DNA of 64,000 nt, taken from the NCBI RefSeq assembly GCF_019399895.1, contig NC_091864.1, positions 3,140,001 to 3,204,000 of the forward strand, read 5' to 3'. The stretch comes from Cardiocondyla obscurior (Eukaryota; Arthropoda; Insecta; Hymenoptera; Formicidae). Below are positions 1-12,696 of this stretch, in pieces (position 1 is the stretch's first letter; each line of letters starts with the position of its first letter). The translations under genes and the position numbers were made by a program. Below the pieces are notes generated by a model that did no database searches, was not told the origin of the DNA, and saw only the letters and a program-made list of their open reading frames with translations.

Positions 1-2334
1 TCTAATTACAATTATCACGGTCTTTGAAAAACGATAGTTTTTTGTATCAAATTGTTTTTCACATTAATTTAGTAATCTGAATAAATGGTAGTACGCAATG
101 AAAGGGCTTTGCGATAAGTAATTTACTTAATTTAAGTGAGATTAATTAAGTTTAGCCCCCAGCATTTTTAATTATTCGAGAAAAGAGTTGCGCTATGAAA
201 ATAAATCTTAATTTGGTAAAAGCATTCTCGTTAAACTGAGCGACAACTACATATTAATTTTTTAATCAGTTATCTCAAAGTATTGATACATCAGGAATTA
301 TTTTATGCATATATTATTCGCGTAAAATTAAAACTTATAATAGAAGAAATTGAAAAATGTATTAAGATTCATAAAAGAAAAGAGCTTTGCGCGTCTTAAA
401 TTGATTTCCTTTTAATTAATATGATGAGTCTGACAGAGCTTTGATTCGCTCGTGTGTCTCACATTTCTTAATAATTGATCCCGATAACATTCATATTAAT
501 AGATCTGTAAGCAAAGGCCGAGATTGCTGAAATTCAAAGGACATATCGGAATTTTACCCGACAATAGAGTCAGTACCGTGCAAGTACGTATGGCCATTTA
601 TGCGTTTGTACGCGTGCAACAATCAGTCCCCGATGCGAAATTAGCGTGTCAATATCATCTTTCGTCGCATTGTGCAATACCGCGATAGAAACGCGTTAAT
701 AGGCTGAGATAATGTGGTAGACGTGTGATAAATGATGGTTTGACTAACACAGCACTAGCATGTGCCGCTCAGGTCGATCTTAACATTTATTATTAAATCG
801 ATATGCGGCATGTATAAACCAACAGACACGCTCATTTTCGCTTCTTCCGCTAAACGATCGAGTCGTGGCACCTTTGGCGCAAAACTTGCTATCAACGTTG
901 TTATCGCGAAGTCAAAAAAAAATAAAAAGAAAGAGAGAAAAAAAAATGTTATACCCTCTTTCTACTCTTAATTTTCGATCGGATACCGTTCCGAACAATG
1001 ATAAGAAAGTAAGCAAAGTGAAACTAGCAAACTCATCCGACAAGTTGGCTGCAAGTGCCGTTTAATTAATCTCTTGTACTGATGAGTCGAGTTCCATCTC
1101 GGCGAAATCGATGGCTCGGAATCCTGAATTCCCGGAGTGGAGTTAATATTACCGCGGGGTCGATACCGGGCTAGAGCAAAACATCGCGCGACGCTCACGC
1201 TGATTGATAGGATTTAATCTGATCCTGACGTTTTCGGCGAGTTAAAAAAAAAAAAGGGATACACGTCGGTCTAGCGTTCTTTTTTTTTATTGTAATTAAT
1301 GGCGTATCCGGTCTACTTTTTTTTTCTTTTTTCATATTCCTTCTATCCGTCTATTCAGATAATATTTTTAGCGAACGAATGAATCGCCATTCACGCTTCT
1401 ATCGGTAAAGCGATACGCCGAGGGTACATACGCAATTAGCATATAACGAAATACAAAAGATGAGTTGGATTATTCACTCGAGATTTTCGGATTCGACTGA
1501 TTTTTATTTCATCATACGAAATATCTATCGCGGTTTGCAATTTATTGCCGAGCGCGAATGAAGAGGATACACGTGAATATATATATATATCCTACTTTGC
1601 TATTAACGAGTTATGAAATTGGAGTGGAAATTATCTTGATATATCACCTACGTCTTAATATCACCGTCTCATTATAGAAGAATAGAGATGAAGTGGAAGG
1701 TGAGCAAAGTGGAAGGCATTCAGATAGACGTATTTACCGATTAATAAAATACTTTTGATATAATTAAAATTCCCCGTCCTTGGTAGCTCGTGTATGTATT
1801 CGTTTCATAAATATCCTAATTGACTTCTCAAGGAGAAAAAGAAGTTTAGGTCTCGCGATAGATGCAAGATAGGTATGTAAATGAAACTGCTTAATCGCTC
1901 TTGCGCTTAACAAAAGGTCTTGCTTTTGTCTTTGCTCCAGTTTTCATTTCCCTCTATTCGAGGCCGATTATCCGTCCGTGTAGAGAAACCTAATATTACT
2001 ATTCGAATAGTCAGCGATAAGAAAAGCGTTGGGCTGCCGGCGCAAATATTCGACTGTCTCCCAATCGATTAAACAGCTAAGAAAATGTAGCTCTGCTTGA
2101 TTATCGCAAAGTTGTCGCATTAATATCTATAGACATTTATATTTCATTTTGAAACGCACGTGTGCGCATACAAATACTAATTTCGCAAAAGAGTAAATGT
2201 AATTTCTTCTTACATTTAAAAGCTTTTGAAACCGATAAAATATTAGAAATAAAAGAAGATATTTACCTTGATGAAAAATAACTTATTAAATAAGTTGAGA
2301 CAACTTATACGAGCACAGAAAACTCATTGATTAC
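1..2334 (-). other. NCKX intron 5, 5' part (continues beyond the left edge)
   Basis: AT-rich sequence with many homopolymer runs (for example near 1243 and 2573). No alpha-2 repeat coding exon is recognisable here. Short open frames near 762-1198 have no recognisable content. Confidence 0.7.
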
Positions 2335-2470
2335 CTCTAGGTGTTCTCGTATCCGGTAACGTCAACCAAAGAGGAAACAAGATTGGCGCGACCAAAATGT
2401 AAGTTAGCCTTTTCCTTGGGCTGCTTGGCCAACCCATGTTCAAGGCCTCTGGAGGTTCATCCTCTTCGCC
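2335..2470 (-). CDS. Nckx30C: NCKX coding exon 5 (end of loop and first segment of the second membrane cluster)
   Basis: This exon has 45 codons plus one base. It begins GEEDEPPEALNMGWP, the acidic motif that ends the cytoplasmic loop in this family, then RKRLTYILVAPILFPLWLTL, a transmembrane helix, and ends LPDTRTPR. The acceptor is tatattgacttgcag, the donor gtaatc. The frame joins exactly with exon 4 (codon boundary). The exon continuing with the alpha-2 repeat and stop codon is expected further left. I searched by eye through 1-2334 on the minus strand and saw none, so the gene is truncated by the window edge after codon 524. Confidence 0.93.
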
Positions 2471-5400
2471 CTGCAAGTCAATATAAAAGAAAAGGAATAA
2501 GATCGCAGAATGATTTTCATTATTTAGTTTCACTCTAAGAGATTCGTAGATTGAGATTATTTTATTGATCTAAAAAAAAAAGAAAAAAAAAAGAAATAAC
2601 ATAAAAATTAAAGATCTAATAATTACGAGTTAATTGTAGAAGTTGAAGTAGCAGGTGCCTTCCTATTGTTTAGTTTCGAACAAACCGCGAATGCCACGAA
2701 GCGTATAATTCGCCAAGTATTATCATTTTCAGCACATTCATAGCATATTCAAGAACGAAATAAACGTAGTAGTTCCCAGTGCGCTAAGCTAATCCTCGTT
2801 TCAAATGTTTGTACACATTAGCTGGGATTGACATTAAAAGGTGTGCGCTATGGAGAAGAAGTCGAGCGAGTAGTGCGAGATTTATTTGAATGTTAGCAGC
2901 TAAATAATCTGCGTAGCGAGGGAATAAATTCTATTAAATGTAGGTAATTGTATTATAAATATTAAGTAACGAATGAACGTTCGGAAGTTTTCGTAACGCG
3001 AAACTTTTCTCAAAGACCATTAATCTCGAGTCTTGTCACTTCCTCGTGGCGAACTTAACGAAGCTACTTGCCGGACTTAAATCATCGTGCGAGCGCATCG
3101 CGCCGTTCCCACAAATTCGCAAACTTTCGCGGAAAATCGTAGGGTTGGTGACTTTGCTTCGATTATCCGTGGGAAGCGCAAGCGAGGCTGCAAATGCGCA
3201 GTGGACGGGTGGGTTGCAGCATTGACCCAGATTCCCCGATGCATTCAAAATGAAAAGGCCCTCTCTTCGGTCATTTAGGACAAAGCCGCCTGAGACTATT
3301 CGCCGTAACGTCCACGCTACTCACGACGATACCACCCAGCGCCGGCTAATATTCTCGAGAGAACTCCGGATAGTCGAGTTCCGATTTATATTTCCGCAGA
3401 GTAGCTCTCCGAATTGCGACGACGATTATGTACCGCTCGGGGAAATTGTTTCGACATTCTCTGACATTTCTCTCTGCGTCATTGTAAGGACAATTGATGT
3501 AAGAAGGAGAAAACAAGAGTTCTTCTATCACGGTGATTGTCGCGTTTCCGGCGAGAGCTACGCTGGTCTTTTCTACGAGACCTTTTTAAACGTTAAATAA
3601 ATACCTGCCGGTGGAAATTAGCAGCGTAAATCTTTTTTATTCACATTACTAGTTAAAAGCGTCGCGTTTTATAATTTTTTTTTTCTTTTGCCAAATTTTA
3701 ATGCGACTTTGGTAAAAATGCGTTTTTCCCCGCTAACGTTATATGCACATTTTGATCATTATATTCAATGACACAGTGATTGGGTTTTTAATTAAGACGT
3801 ACCAATTGATTATCGTTAATGCAAAAATATATATTAAAGTTGCAGAATCTTTTTAATTAAAAACTTAATTTGTAATAATGTAAAAAAGAATTTTTTTTTT
3901 TTTTTTACGAGAATCGTATAATTCATATCTCTTTTTTACATCACGACCAAAGAATGTTAAAATAAAACTGCATATTGGAAATTGCGACTATGCCGTGGCC
4001 GATTCAATCAGATTTGCCTGAGTTGATCTTACTGGAAAAATCGTAAAAGGAGCGAAGGACGATGCCGGATAAGATTTGATACAGAGAACGTGCTACGCTT
4101 ACATGCAATGCATTTTTTAAGCGAATATATATCTCGCGCGGTGATAAATGTTAATGTAGTGATAAAAGCTTGAATGTTTGACGCAAGAAAATGACACAAT
4201 GCAAACTATCGATTTAAACCGAGGGTCGTGCACGGCATGACAATTTGTTGCCAGGACTACTGATTCGTTTTACTGCCACCCCGAGATAATCCTCCCCCCC
4301 TATTTTTTTTTCACTCGAGCAAAAGTCAATTGCGTATTTTATTGCGATCGTTTAGCGTTTCGGCGAAAACTTGTTTCGCGCTGTAATTAAAAGTACTTTA
4401 GTTTACGTTAATCGGTTTTGCTAGATGTTAAATGAACTTGAAAATGGAATTTCTATTTATCGCCGGATCTGTAATAGTCGCGACGTTACTTCAGAAGTCT
4501 TCGAAAACTGCAAGAGACACACATCGGAGGTGTGATGGGCGGCGATAAAACGGTTTGCCAGAGTTGGAGGCCGGCGCGACGGAAAATGAGGAGCCTTCGA
4601 ATATATGCGTTCCTATCGTTACACGCCGTCGGGAAGAATTATTGAATATTTATCTCTGTCCGCGCCACGGTGGGTAGAATTCTACGCGATATCATCTGAC
4701 GAGCCACGGAAAAATTAAGACAAGCAATAATCGCGCGTTTTCACCCTTCTTGTATCGATTGTCCGCCAGTCGTTTTTATTTTCAAGAGAAAGTAACAAAA
4801 AAAATAAAAAAATAAAGAAAAAAAAAAAGAATTTGTTTTACGCGCGAGAGTAACGTGTCAAACGGACAGATAACAAACTTATTGACCATCGGGGCTTTGT
4901 TTTTCTTGTTCCGACAGGAGTCTTGCATCTACGCCTTCGGGCAGAGACGATCGAATTACCTCACGATAGACGCCGCGAGACAAACCCTCTTGTCTCATAC
5001 TTTATCCCTGCGGCAGCGCGACGCGGCTGGCATCCGATTTCGACGTAGACGAAATAACCTTGGGTGAACTTTTAAAGTTTTGAAGCCGACAAATATCGAG
5101 CGAAACTCTGATTTATGATCGCCAAGTTTGCGGTGAAAATTGCGCCTTGTCCCGATAAGGTTCTAATGGATGAACACCGTGCCGATTTATACTCGCGCGC
5201 GTTAAGGCTTCAGGCGTAAAAGCTAACTTTGATTACTCCGAGAACTCACCCCTGTTACTCTACGGGCCGTTTACGAGCATGGTATTTAGTAGGCTAAATA
5301 AGAGGCGGTCTTAATTATTTTAATTTACTTCAATAACGACGTTAATAAATGTGTAGGTCCTGCGACATATCCAGTTATAGAATTTTTTTAAATCGCTATT

Positions 5401-6891
5401 TGCTGTTATTATTAAATATTAAAATATTAAAGTATTAAAACACTGATCTCTCATTTTTTATTTAACTAAACAGCAAAGTTTTTTTTTTAACTCTACATAT
5501 TATTTTGATCTCTCTACAATGTAATTTTTATATTTGTTTGTTGCAGAACTGTTGCAGAACTGTTGCTGTTATAAAACTCCGCTGCTGCGCATCGAACGGT
5601 GAGTCACATATTTTCTTTCAATGCATGCTAGCGTATCGGGGAAAAGTATTACGCGTAAAAAAATTAATGGCAATTAAATTTTACCAAATTATAAAAGGAA
5701 TTAAAAATAAACGAAACAATAAAATTTACGCAGACTTTTCTCTCGCGGCACAAAGCGACTGAAACGGGAGGGTGAATCACAAACGCGGAAAAAGAGACTG
5801 CAATCGGGTAAAATAAATTCTTCATATCTCTTTTTCAAATAAGAGAAAGCCGCTTCTAGTCAATTATCAATTTGTTGCAATGTTTGGGTGGGAAAATTAT
5901 ATATCACGCGCGAAAAAGCCCTTAAAAAGATAGGATCTGTGACTCTTCCGTCTCTTATACTCTTGTCACTTTTTTTGTAAATAATATTGCGTCGCCCTAG
6001 TTCGAGTGAGACTGTTATTCTGATATATACCAATAAATGTCGACGATAAAGTAAAGAAGCTCTAAAATATATGTAAGGTAGAATGTTACATCCATAACGA
6101 CGATCGACGTAAAAGTTAAAAAGGATTACTTCGCGTGATTCGCAGTATTGTGGAAATTAAACTGCCTATTCTAATTCAGGATATCCAAGTCGTGATAGAA
6201 GCAAACATTTCACAATGGAAAGTAGAACGTTACGATATCGAACTAACGTGCCCTTTTGCAACGCGTGATTCGAGAAACGCGACAGCCATCGCAAAGTTAT
6301 ACTAATCCTAAAATTAGCCTATCGTGCTAATTTATCAAGCTGAAAGTTATTTTTCTTTCGAAGTATTCCTTGTTGCGCGATCATCGGAAAATAGTAAGCA
6401 TTCGGACGAGTCACGAGAAACGTGACGATAGACACGACTGCAAATCAAACGTTTTGTCAAGAAAAGTGGAACGACAAATTCCAATCAACGTGCTTCCGCG
6501 GCCTCTTTGTTTTACGACGGAAAACGCCAAAACTATTCCAATTCCTCGGATCGAGGTACGCCCGTATAACGAATCGGATCGTCCCGTCCCATCTATTCAC
6601 GGCTCTCTTTCCTTCACTCGCAGAAATAGCGGGAGGATCATTAATAACTCGCGGACATACCGAGCGATTTTATTGAGCAACGCGTCAGCGTGTTAAGAAT
6701 TTTTGCCTCTCGTCACGTCTGCGGCAAATGCGTATGTTCTGACACTGAAAGGGGCGCGATATAGAAAATAAGGACCCTTCGTACGAATAATAATTGCGAC
6801 AGCGATTCAATAGTATTAATCCCCGCGACGATGTCGGAAATCGATGCGTGGAGTAAATTCTTGGCGTGCATCTCTTGCATTCGAAATTTAC
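2471..6891 (-). other. NCKX intron 4 (4,421 nt)
   Basis: No further exon recognised. A CpG-richer patch at about 3030-3600 contains an unremarkable 116-codon open frame on the plus strand (3250-3600) with no motif. A perfect 11-bp tandem duplication occurs at 5541-5562. Several A/T homopolymer runs are present. Confidence 0.65.
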
Positions 6892-7163
6892 CGAATCGAG
6901 TCCAGCGTCGAGACCGGCGGCTATACCGCCGTTCGGAAGTTCCTGAATACCGGCGGTGGTGCCGGCAGTAGTTGTCGTAGTCGTAGTGGTAGTGGTGGTG
7001 CCTTGCGAGCCCTGCTGCAGCTGCAGAGTCGTCTCCTTCGAGGTTGAGCCGGAGTAATGCGCGGCGGTTGACGTCGCGGCGCCGTTATGCGGCCTAGTAG
7101 CATCCAGCAACACCTTTAGCGACGCTATCGCATGCAGCTGCGTCGCTTTCTCGTCCACCTTGC
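6892..7163 (-). CDS. Nckx30C: NCKX coding exon 4 (cytoplasmic loop, VDEKATQLHAIASLKVLLDAT segment)
   Basis: This exon has two bases completing the split Gly codon plus 90 codons. It starts with KVDEKATQLHAIASLKVLLD, a segment I recognise from insect Nckx30C proteins, and continues into a low-complexity part with an 11-residue threonine run written with mixed ACC/ACT/ACG/ACA codons, then a Gly/Ala-rich end finishing LDAGLDS. The acceptor is ttgttcag. The donor gtaaat falls at a codon boundary, in phase with exon 5. Translation past the donor runs on into intron and is not protein. A second AG lies 5 nt downstream of the chosen acceptor (gcaag before GTG). It would alter the frame when joined to exon 3, so the upstream site is preferred. 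Confidence 0.9.
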
Positions 7164-8960
7164 CTGAACAACATTAGAGATGCAGGTTAATGAGAGTAGA
7201 AACATGACGCATTAGCTGTTTACTGTGCGATCATCTCGTAGTTGAATTTATGTACAACAAAAGTAGTCCTTGTTATATCATATTAGTATAATCTGTTGTT
7301 TCTTGTAAGATCTCGAACGTGAAGCGATATGATTTTGACTTCTAATGTTTGTAACAGGGTGAATGTTAGAAAGCAAGAAATCAATCTCGTTATTAGTCAC
7401 GAATGTTTAAACGTTTAATGATCAGGATAAATTAAGCGCAAACTTTCAAAGACTGTGAGAGTAGTATTTGCCACACTTGACAGCCGCTAACGTTGAAATC
7501 ATTTCTATTCCATAGCGGCTACAGATAGTTGTTAGCAAAAAGAGCAGATTGCGTAAACATGCGAAGATCAGGTTTGCCGCGCTAATTACAACAACGTTTA
7601 TGGCACGTTTGAGTTGTTTTTGCCTGAAATTGAGTCGGCTCTACTACAGTAGGTGCATTAGCGACACTGTCGTACGTTATATCGGAGCAGGTTCGTTGGG
7701 TTCGAGCAATTTCGCAATGCTCGCAAATTCCGCGCTCGACCGAGTTTCCGATTGCGATCAGAAAATAGGGAAATGTCGTTCCCGCTTGACGTCTTTTGTT
7801 CTTATTTTACGCCAGACCGAGCGCGAGACATTTACAAAACGTCGATATGCGTGAGCCGCGTATCAAACTTCTTCCCCGTTCGCATCGTCGGTTTCTACAA
7901 CGTTAGAAAATCCCGGCGCAAAATCGACGAGATTGAAAATGCAACTTTGAGATAATCGCAAGATACATCAAAGTTCGTCGTGCATGCAACTATGTTCTAC
8001 CCCTTTACCTAATTCTACAAAACGTCGCTTCTCGTCGAGATATACGTTCTACGAACTTACTTCTACTATCGCCAACCTTTTAATAGAACAAACATGACTC
8101 ATTAATTAATCACGTAGAAGTGATTCTCGATTTAAAGTCTATTTGGCAGGTTTCGAGTGTTCCTATCAAGTTTCAGGAAATTGGTTTATTCTGTCCAGTG
8201 TTTTTGCAATACAAAAATGCGAAAGCCAATTTTTTTTTTTTTATCGTGCAAATTCGAGAAAGTAAGATTTAACTTTTTATCCAATAACATTTTATGACAG
8301 CTTTGCAATCAGCGTATATGTATTTTTTTTTTTTTTTTTTTTTATCGTTGATAATAGTCAAGATATTAATTAATTTAAAAACCAAACTGCATGCACATTG
8401 GACGTATCTAACAAATATCGTTTATGTCAATGTCAAAAATAGAAATTACCATGCAAAAAGAAAGAAAAAAAAAAATAAAGAAGAGTATTTTATTTAATAC
8501 TAAAATCTAAATATACTTTTATTTCAACGTCACGCAGAAATTTATTTTTAAAAAAACTTTTTTCCTAAAATAACGTGTTCTTCACTGAAATATTATAAAA
8601 TACAATACGATGAGTAACGTATGTAGTATACACGTAGTACTGTTTGTTGCGTAAGTCTTTAATTTCTTTTCTGAAGTGATGTGCGGCATGCAGCAGAGCA
8701 TAGAAATGCGTTCACGCGACGCGATAAAAGACATAAAAAGTGTATTAAAGACAAGTAGAAAAACTATAAAAGCGTAAGATGAAGTTTCCATTGACATTGA
8801 TTCACTTTTATAAAAGAATGTAATTTTGTCTTGGAAGCAAGCTTGTAATATTATTTCGCATTTCTCGGTCGCATCGAGACTTGTCAAAATTAACCCGAGT
8901 GGAAATTGATTCCCACTGTTATCTAATAATTATCTAGCCAATTCGCGGTTCATCTCGTGG

Positions 8961-9386
8961 CTGTCTAGCAAAACTGTCCAGCACTGAGCCAGAAATGTAA
9001 CACATTATTCCTAGCTAATAACGAGCTGGAAGAGCTAGATATCCAAATGTTTTTCGCCGCGTACTAGTTTACTGTTGTGTGCTGATTTTCCGCAACGCCC
9101 GACTGCCGAATTCTCCGGGCTAACCGGTTCCTGCGATAGCGTGAATACGTGCGTGTGTTTATTACATCGGCCGACAGTCCTCGCGTTCCAAGTTCACAAG
9201 GTGGAGGACGCGCGAGCGGCTGGCGGCGAGAACCGGTTTGCCCGGCGAATTCGGCAGTCGAGCGAGCGTTGCGTAAGGTCAGCTCAACAACAGTAAACAA
9301 AGTACTCGGTGAAAAAAGTTTAGACATCTATTTAGATAGATAGACGGTACACACCGGACAAAAACTATACGACCGATACTAGACAG
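8961..9386. mobile_element. Foldback / MITE-like element, copy 1
   Basis: The two halves are imperfect inverted repeats. The outer ends read CTGTCTAG at 8961 and its complement CTAGACAG at 9379-9386. Inner parts correspond as TTTACTGTTGTG-type sequence near 9067 against the complement near 9290, and ACTGCCGAATTC-type sequence near 9104-9115 against GAATTCGGCAGT near 9246-9257. About 150-170 bp on each side can be paired, with a GC-rich spacer around 9125-9230. There is no transposase coding sequence, so it is non-autonomous. A related copy lies at about 51215-51541. No clear target-site duplication was seen, so the exact ends are uncertain. It lies inside NCKX intron 3. Confidence 0.75.
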
Positions 9387-12215
9387 ATTTTGTTCTTTTT
9401 TTTTTTTTAAATGACAACTTAATTTTTTTTAAGACAGTCACTAAATAATAAATACTTTCCACTCGGGAACTTGCATTTAATCCAACGCAAACAATTATCG
9501 CGATAAATTTAGCATGCTCTAGTTAGCGGGGGTGAAATATAAATACATATAGGAGCAGGACATTCGTGGATATATTGATGAGGTACGTCCGTTTCCGGTA
9601 TGTACAATTCGCAGGGCGCCATGTGTACAGATCATGCATAATTTAGAACGTACATGTTTTATAGATAGCTTTAGGGAGAGAATTCGAGAACTCGACAGTC
9701 TTCCCGCTAAAGGGGATCATCGTTATTTCAACAAGTAGTCGATCAATCGGCATTATCTATTTCTCTGAATGGGAAACCTTTTCGTGATCGTAAGACGCTC
9801 CACGTTTGTCGGTAACCTTCGTTAATAAACGAGAATTACTGCACCTGCGATTAAGAAATATTTAACTTCAATGAGATGCGAGTAATTTCGGCAAGAGCCA
9901 GATAATTTTACATAGCGACGAATTAATCAAGGGCATGTTCAATCAAATTAATTGATTGTTAAATGGATATCACGCGCAATAAAAAAAGCCGTCATATGTG
10001 TGGTTACTTGTTTCAATTGACCACTCGTTCAATTATACATACGGGATATCCATTTTGCATTGTGTTGCGTCGTAAGAAAAGAAAAAAAAAAGATTCTAAA
10101 AATAGAAAGACAGAGTACAGGAAAAAAGAAGTAAATATCAATCATTTATTTCTGGATCTCTTCAGTCCTTTCGCTGACTTTATATCATTTTTTTTTTACA
10201 CGTTTCTTTCACGTAATAAACAATTATTAAACTAAATTGTGATAAGTAAAATTGTTTCAAAGCTCGCCGAGATTTCCGTATCATTTGTGATAAATGAAAT
10301 ATATTTTTCCGAGAACCTTGCAAGTCACCATTAAAATTCACTCGTCAGAAAGTATCGCGAAGTAACTAACTAACAATCTGCTTTCGCGAATCAGTTGAGA
10401 GGTGCTCCAAATATGTCGGTTACCACAGCTCGTGCGAACTTTTGCCGCTGTTCCGTTAGGAAACAGTAGGTCAAAATGAAAAGTAAAAGGATGAAAAAAA
10501 AAAAGCCGCGAAAGAACTGAAATTCAGTATTATATGGAAATAGAATAGAGTCATTTTCAGCCGTTCGTAGTTTGTTATTTATTTCGGCTGTCTGCATGCA
10601 ATCGCTGTCCGCGCATACATCTGTAGCTTTTTTTTATGTTCCATAAATTGAATCTCCCCGCGATACATAACACGTTCGTCCGTTTGGCAAAATTAAAAAA
10701 AAAATAAAAAAAAGAAAAACAGAAAAAGAGAGAAAAAAAAAGAGAATAATGGCGTGAGAGCGATAAAAAATATCTGCGGTGCATCTATGCTCGCAAAATT
10801 GTAAGGCTTTGTTTAAAAAAAAAAAAAATAATATCGTTTTTCAATCACTTATAGTTTAACGTTCTGCGAGTTTACAAAAAGATACGGGCGCGATAGCAAA
10901 AGGTCAATTCGCGTGAGCAACGTCAATGTAGCTATTATATTTTTGATAAACAAACCGTTGAGAGATCAAAGGCTCGAAGGCTTGATTCGAAATCGATTGC
11001 GATATGATACAATCTAACGGGCTGGTCAAACCAAGATTATTGCTCTGTCCGTGGCGTGAATCGAGCTTAAAAGGGTCTACCTTGCTCCCTGCTTATCGTG
11101 CTTCGTGACAAGGGATCGCGGATCTGCGTGCCGATGCCAGCAGTAGGTCAAAGAGAAAAAGCTCGGGCAAGTAGCCTTCGTTCTCAAAGAGAACGAGGCG
11201 AGAAAAGAAAGGCAAAGTGCCCCCGGGGGCTGGAAAGTGGAGTGCGATAGTAGTATCGACCTCGAAGCTGCCCGGAGCAAGACGAGAAGTTGGGAAAAGG
11301 AAGTGGGTGGAGGGAAAAATGAGCCAGAAGAGATGGGCGAGAGAAAGAGAACGGGAGGGAAGAGGTCAGTTAGCTGTCGTGTCTCAATCTGTTAAACTGT
11401 CTTACAGCCGATTACTAGTTTCGAGATGGAGGGAAGCTTTCGGTCGGGTAGCGTAAACGTCGAGAGTAGGAGCTGGGAGGTCGTAAGTCGGCATGATATT
11501 GGAGTGGGCTCGACAGGGCACTGTTAACCCACAAAACTCAATCAACCCGCATTTACTCGGAATGCCTCGTTTCTCGCTTTATAAACACTTGAAAGTAGTC
11601 CCAGCCGTCGAAAATAAGGAGAGTGACATCGAGCAACGCGCGAAAGTTGCGACGTATTCGTCGTAAATGTTTTCTATAGCCGTCCAACATAGGAATTCGT
11701 GCATAGTTAAAGACCACGGGCGCGTGGAAAGCTAACAAGGGGTGCTACCCGTGGTGGAATAACAGCTATGTTAACAGGTGACATACCTTCGTATTTGCCG
11801 AGTCGCCAAATCAAATGCAATGTCATTCGAGCGAATAGAGAAAGAATTTTACGGTTTAGTCACACGTTGCATTCGGTTTAAGTCGGATATCCCTGAGTGA
11901 TCGAATTTGTACGCAAATTTATATTAAAAAAAAAAGAAATAAATTTAACGAAATTATTTTATCAATGTTACGTTTGTATTAATTCATAATTAATGAAAGA
12001 GTTAATTGAAGTATAGATTTATATGTCTATTTTGTATAATCTTTGCATTTATCATAATATATTTTGCTTTTAACGATTCGATAACGCGGAAATCGTCGTT
12101 ATAAGGCTGCATAAGAGGCTGCATAAAAAGTCGCTTAAGTCAAGGACTATTAAATTCCTGAATGCACTGACCGAGTTGATCAGAAACGGTATCTTCCTTA
12201 CGGAGGCGGCGGTGG

Positions 12216-12254
12216 TTTCAATAACTCGTCCCCGTCAGATTTCAATAACTCGTC
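12216..12254 (+). repeat. Short tandem duplication (24-bp unit)
   Basis: TTTCAATAACTCGTC occurs at 12216-12230 and again at 12240-12254. Confidence 0.9.
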
Positions 12255-12651
12255 TCAGGGTAATCCCCTTTTAAATTCAAAATGGTCACGGTAGTGAGCT
12301 AGGGATAACGAGTTTCGCTGTCATCCGGAGCCCGTTTAGCGAATTATACAGAAAATTGAACTTTACTTCGAGCACTCGCCTCTATCCATTTAATCCTGTC
12401 GCTACGTAGGCTGTAACGAATACCTTCGTAATTATAAAAATTATCTAGCTTCTTCGCAGCCACCTGTTCAAAACTTAAAAATATCGTTGGCACGACAGAA
12501 AAGTAGCGCGTTTTATATATGAAGATCGATATAGGGCACGGATTGTACGTATCGTGGCTAAGGAAGCAACGTTTTATCAACTATCGCGATCGTCCGCGTA
12601 CTCGAAGACTGCGTCAAGAGACCCTTGCCCTTTACATCCTGTTACAGCCTT

Positions 12652-12654
<3 letters not shown>

Positions 12655-12696
<42 letters not shown>
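12655..12696 (+). repeat. (CT)n microsatellite
   Basis: About 33 nt of uninterrupted TC repeats followed by TTCTCTCTC, inside NCKX intron 3. Confidence 0.97.

Noticed and set aside
1..2334. Exon with the NCKX alpha-2 repeat and stop codon
   Set aside because: I looked for the expected continuation (second membrane cluster and alpha-2 motifs) on the minus strand and did not find it. It should lie left of the window.
9064..9327. Similar small minus-strand open frames at 9064-9327 and 51185-51502 as a possible gene pair
   Set aside because: The similarity is explained by the shared foldback repeat. The frames differ in phase and ends and have no domain.
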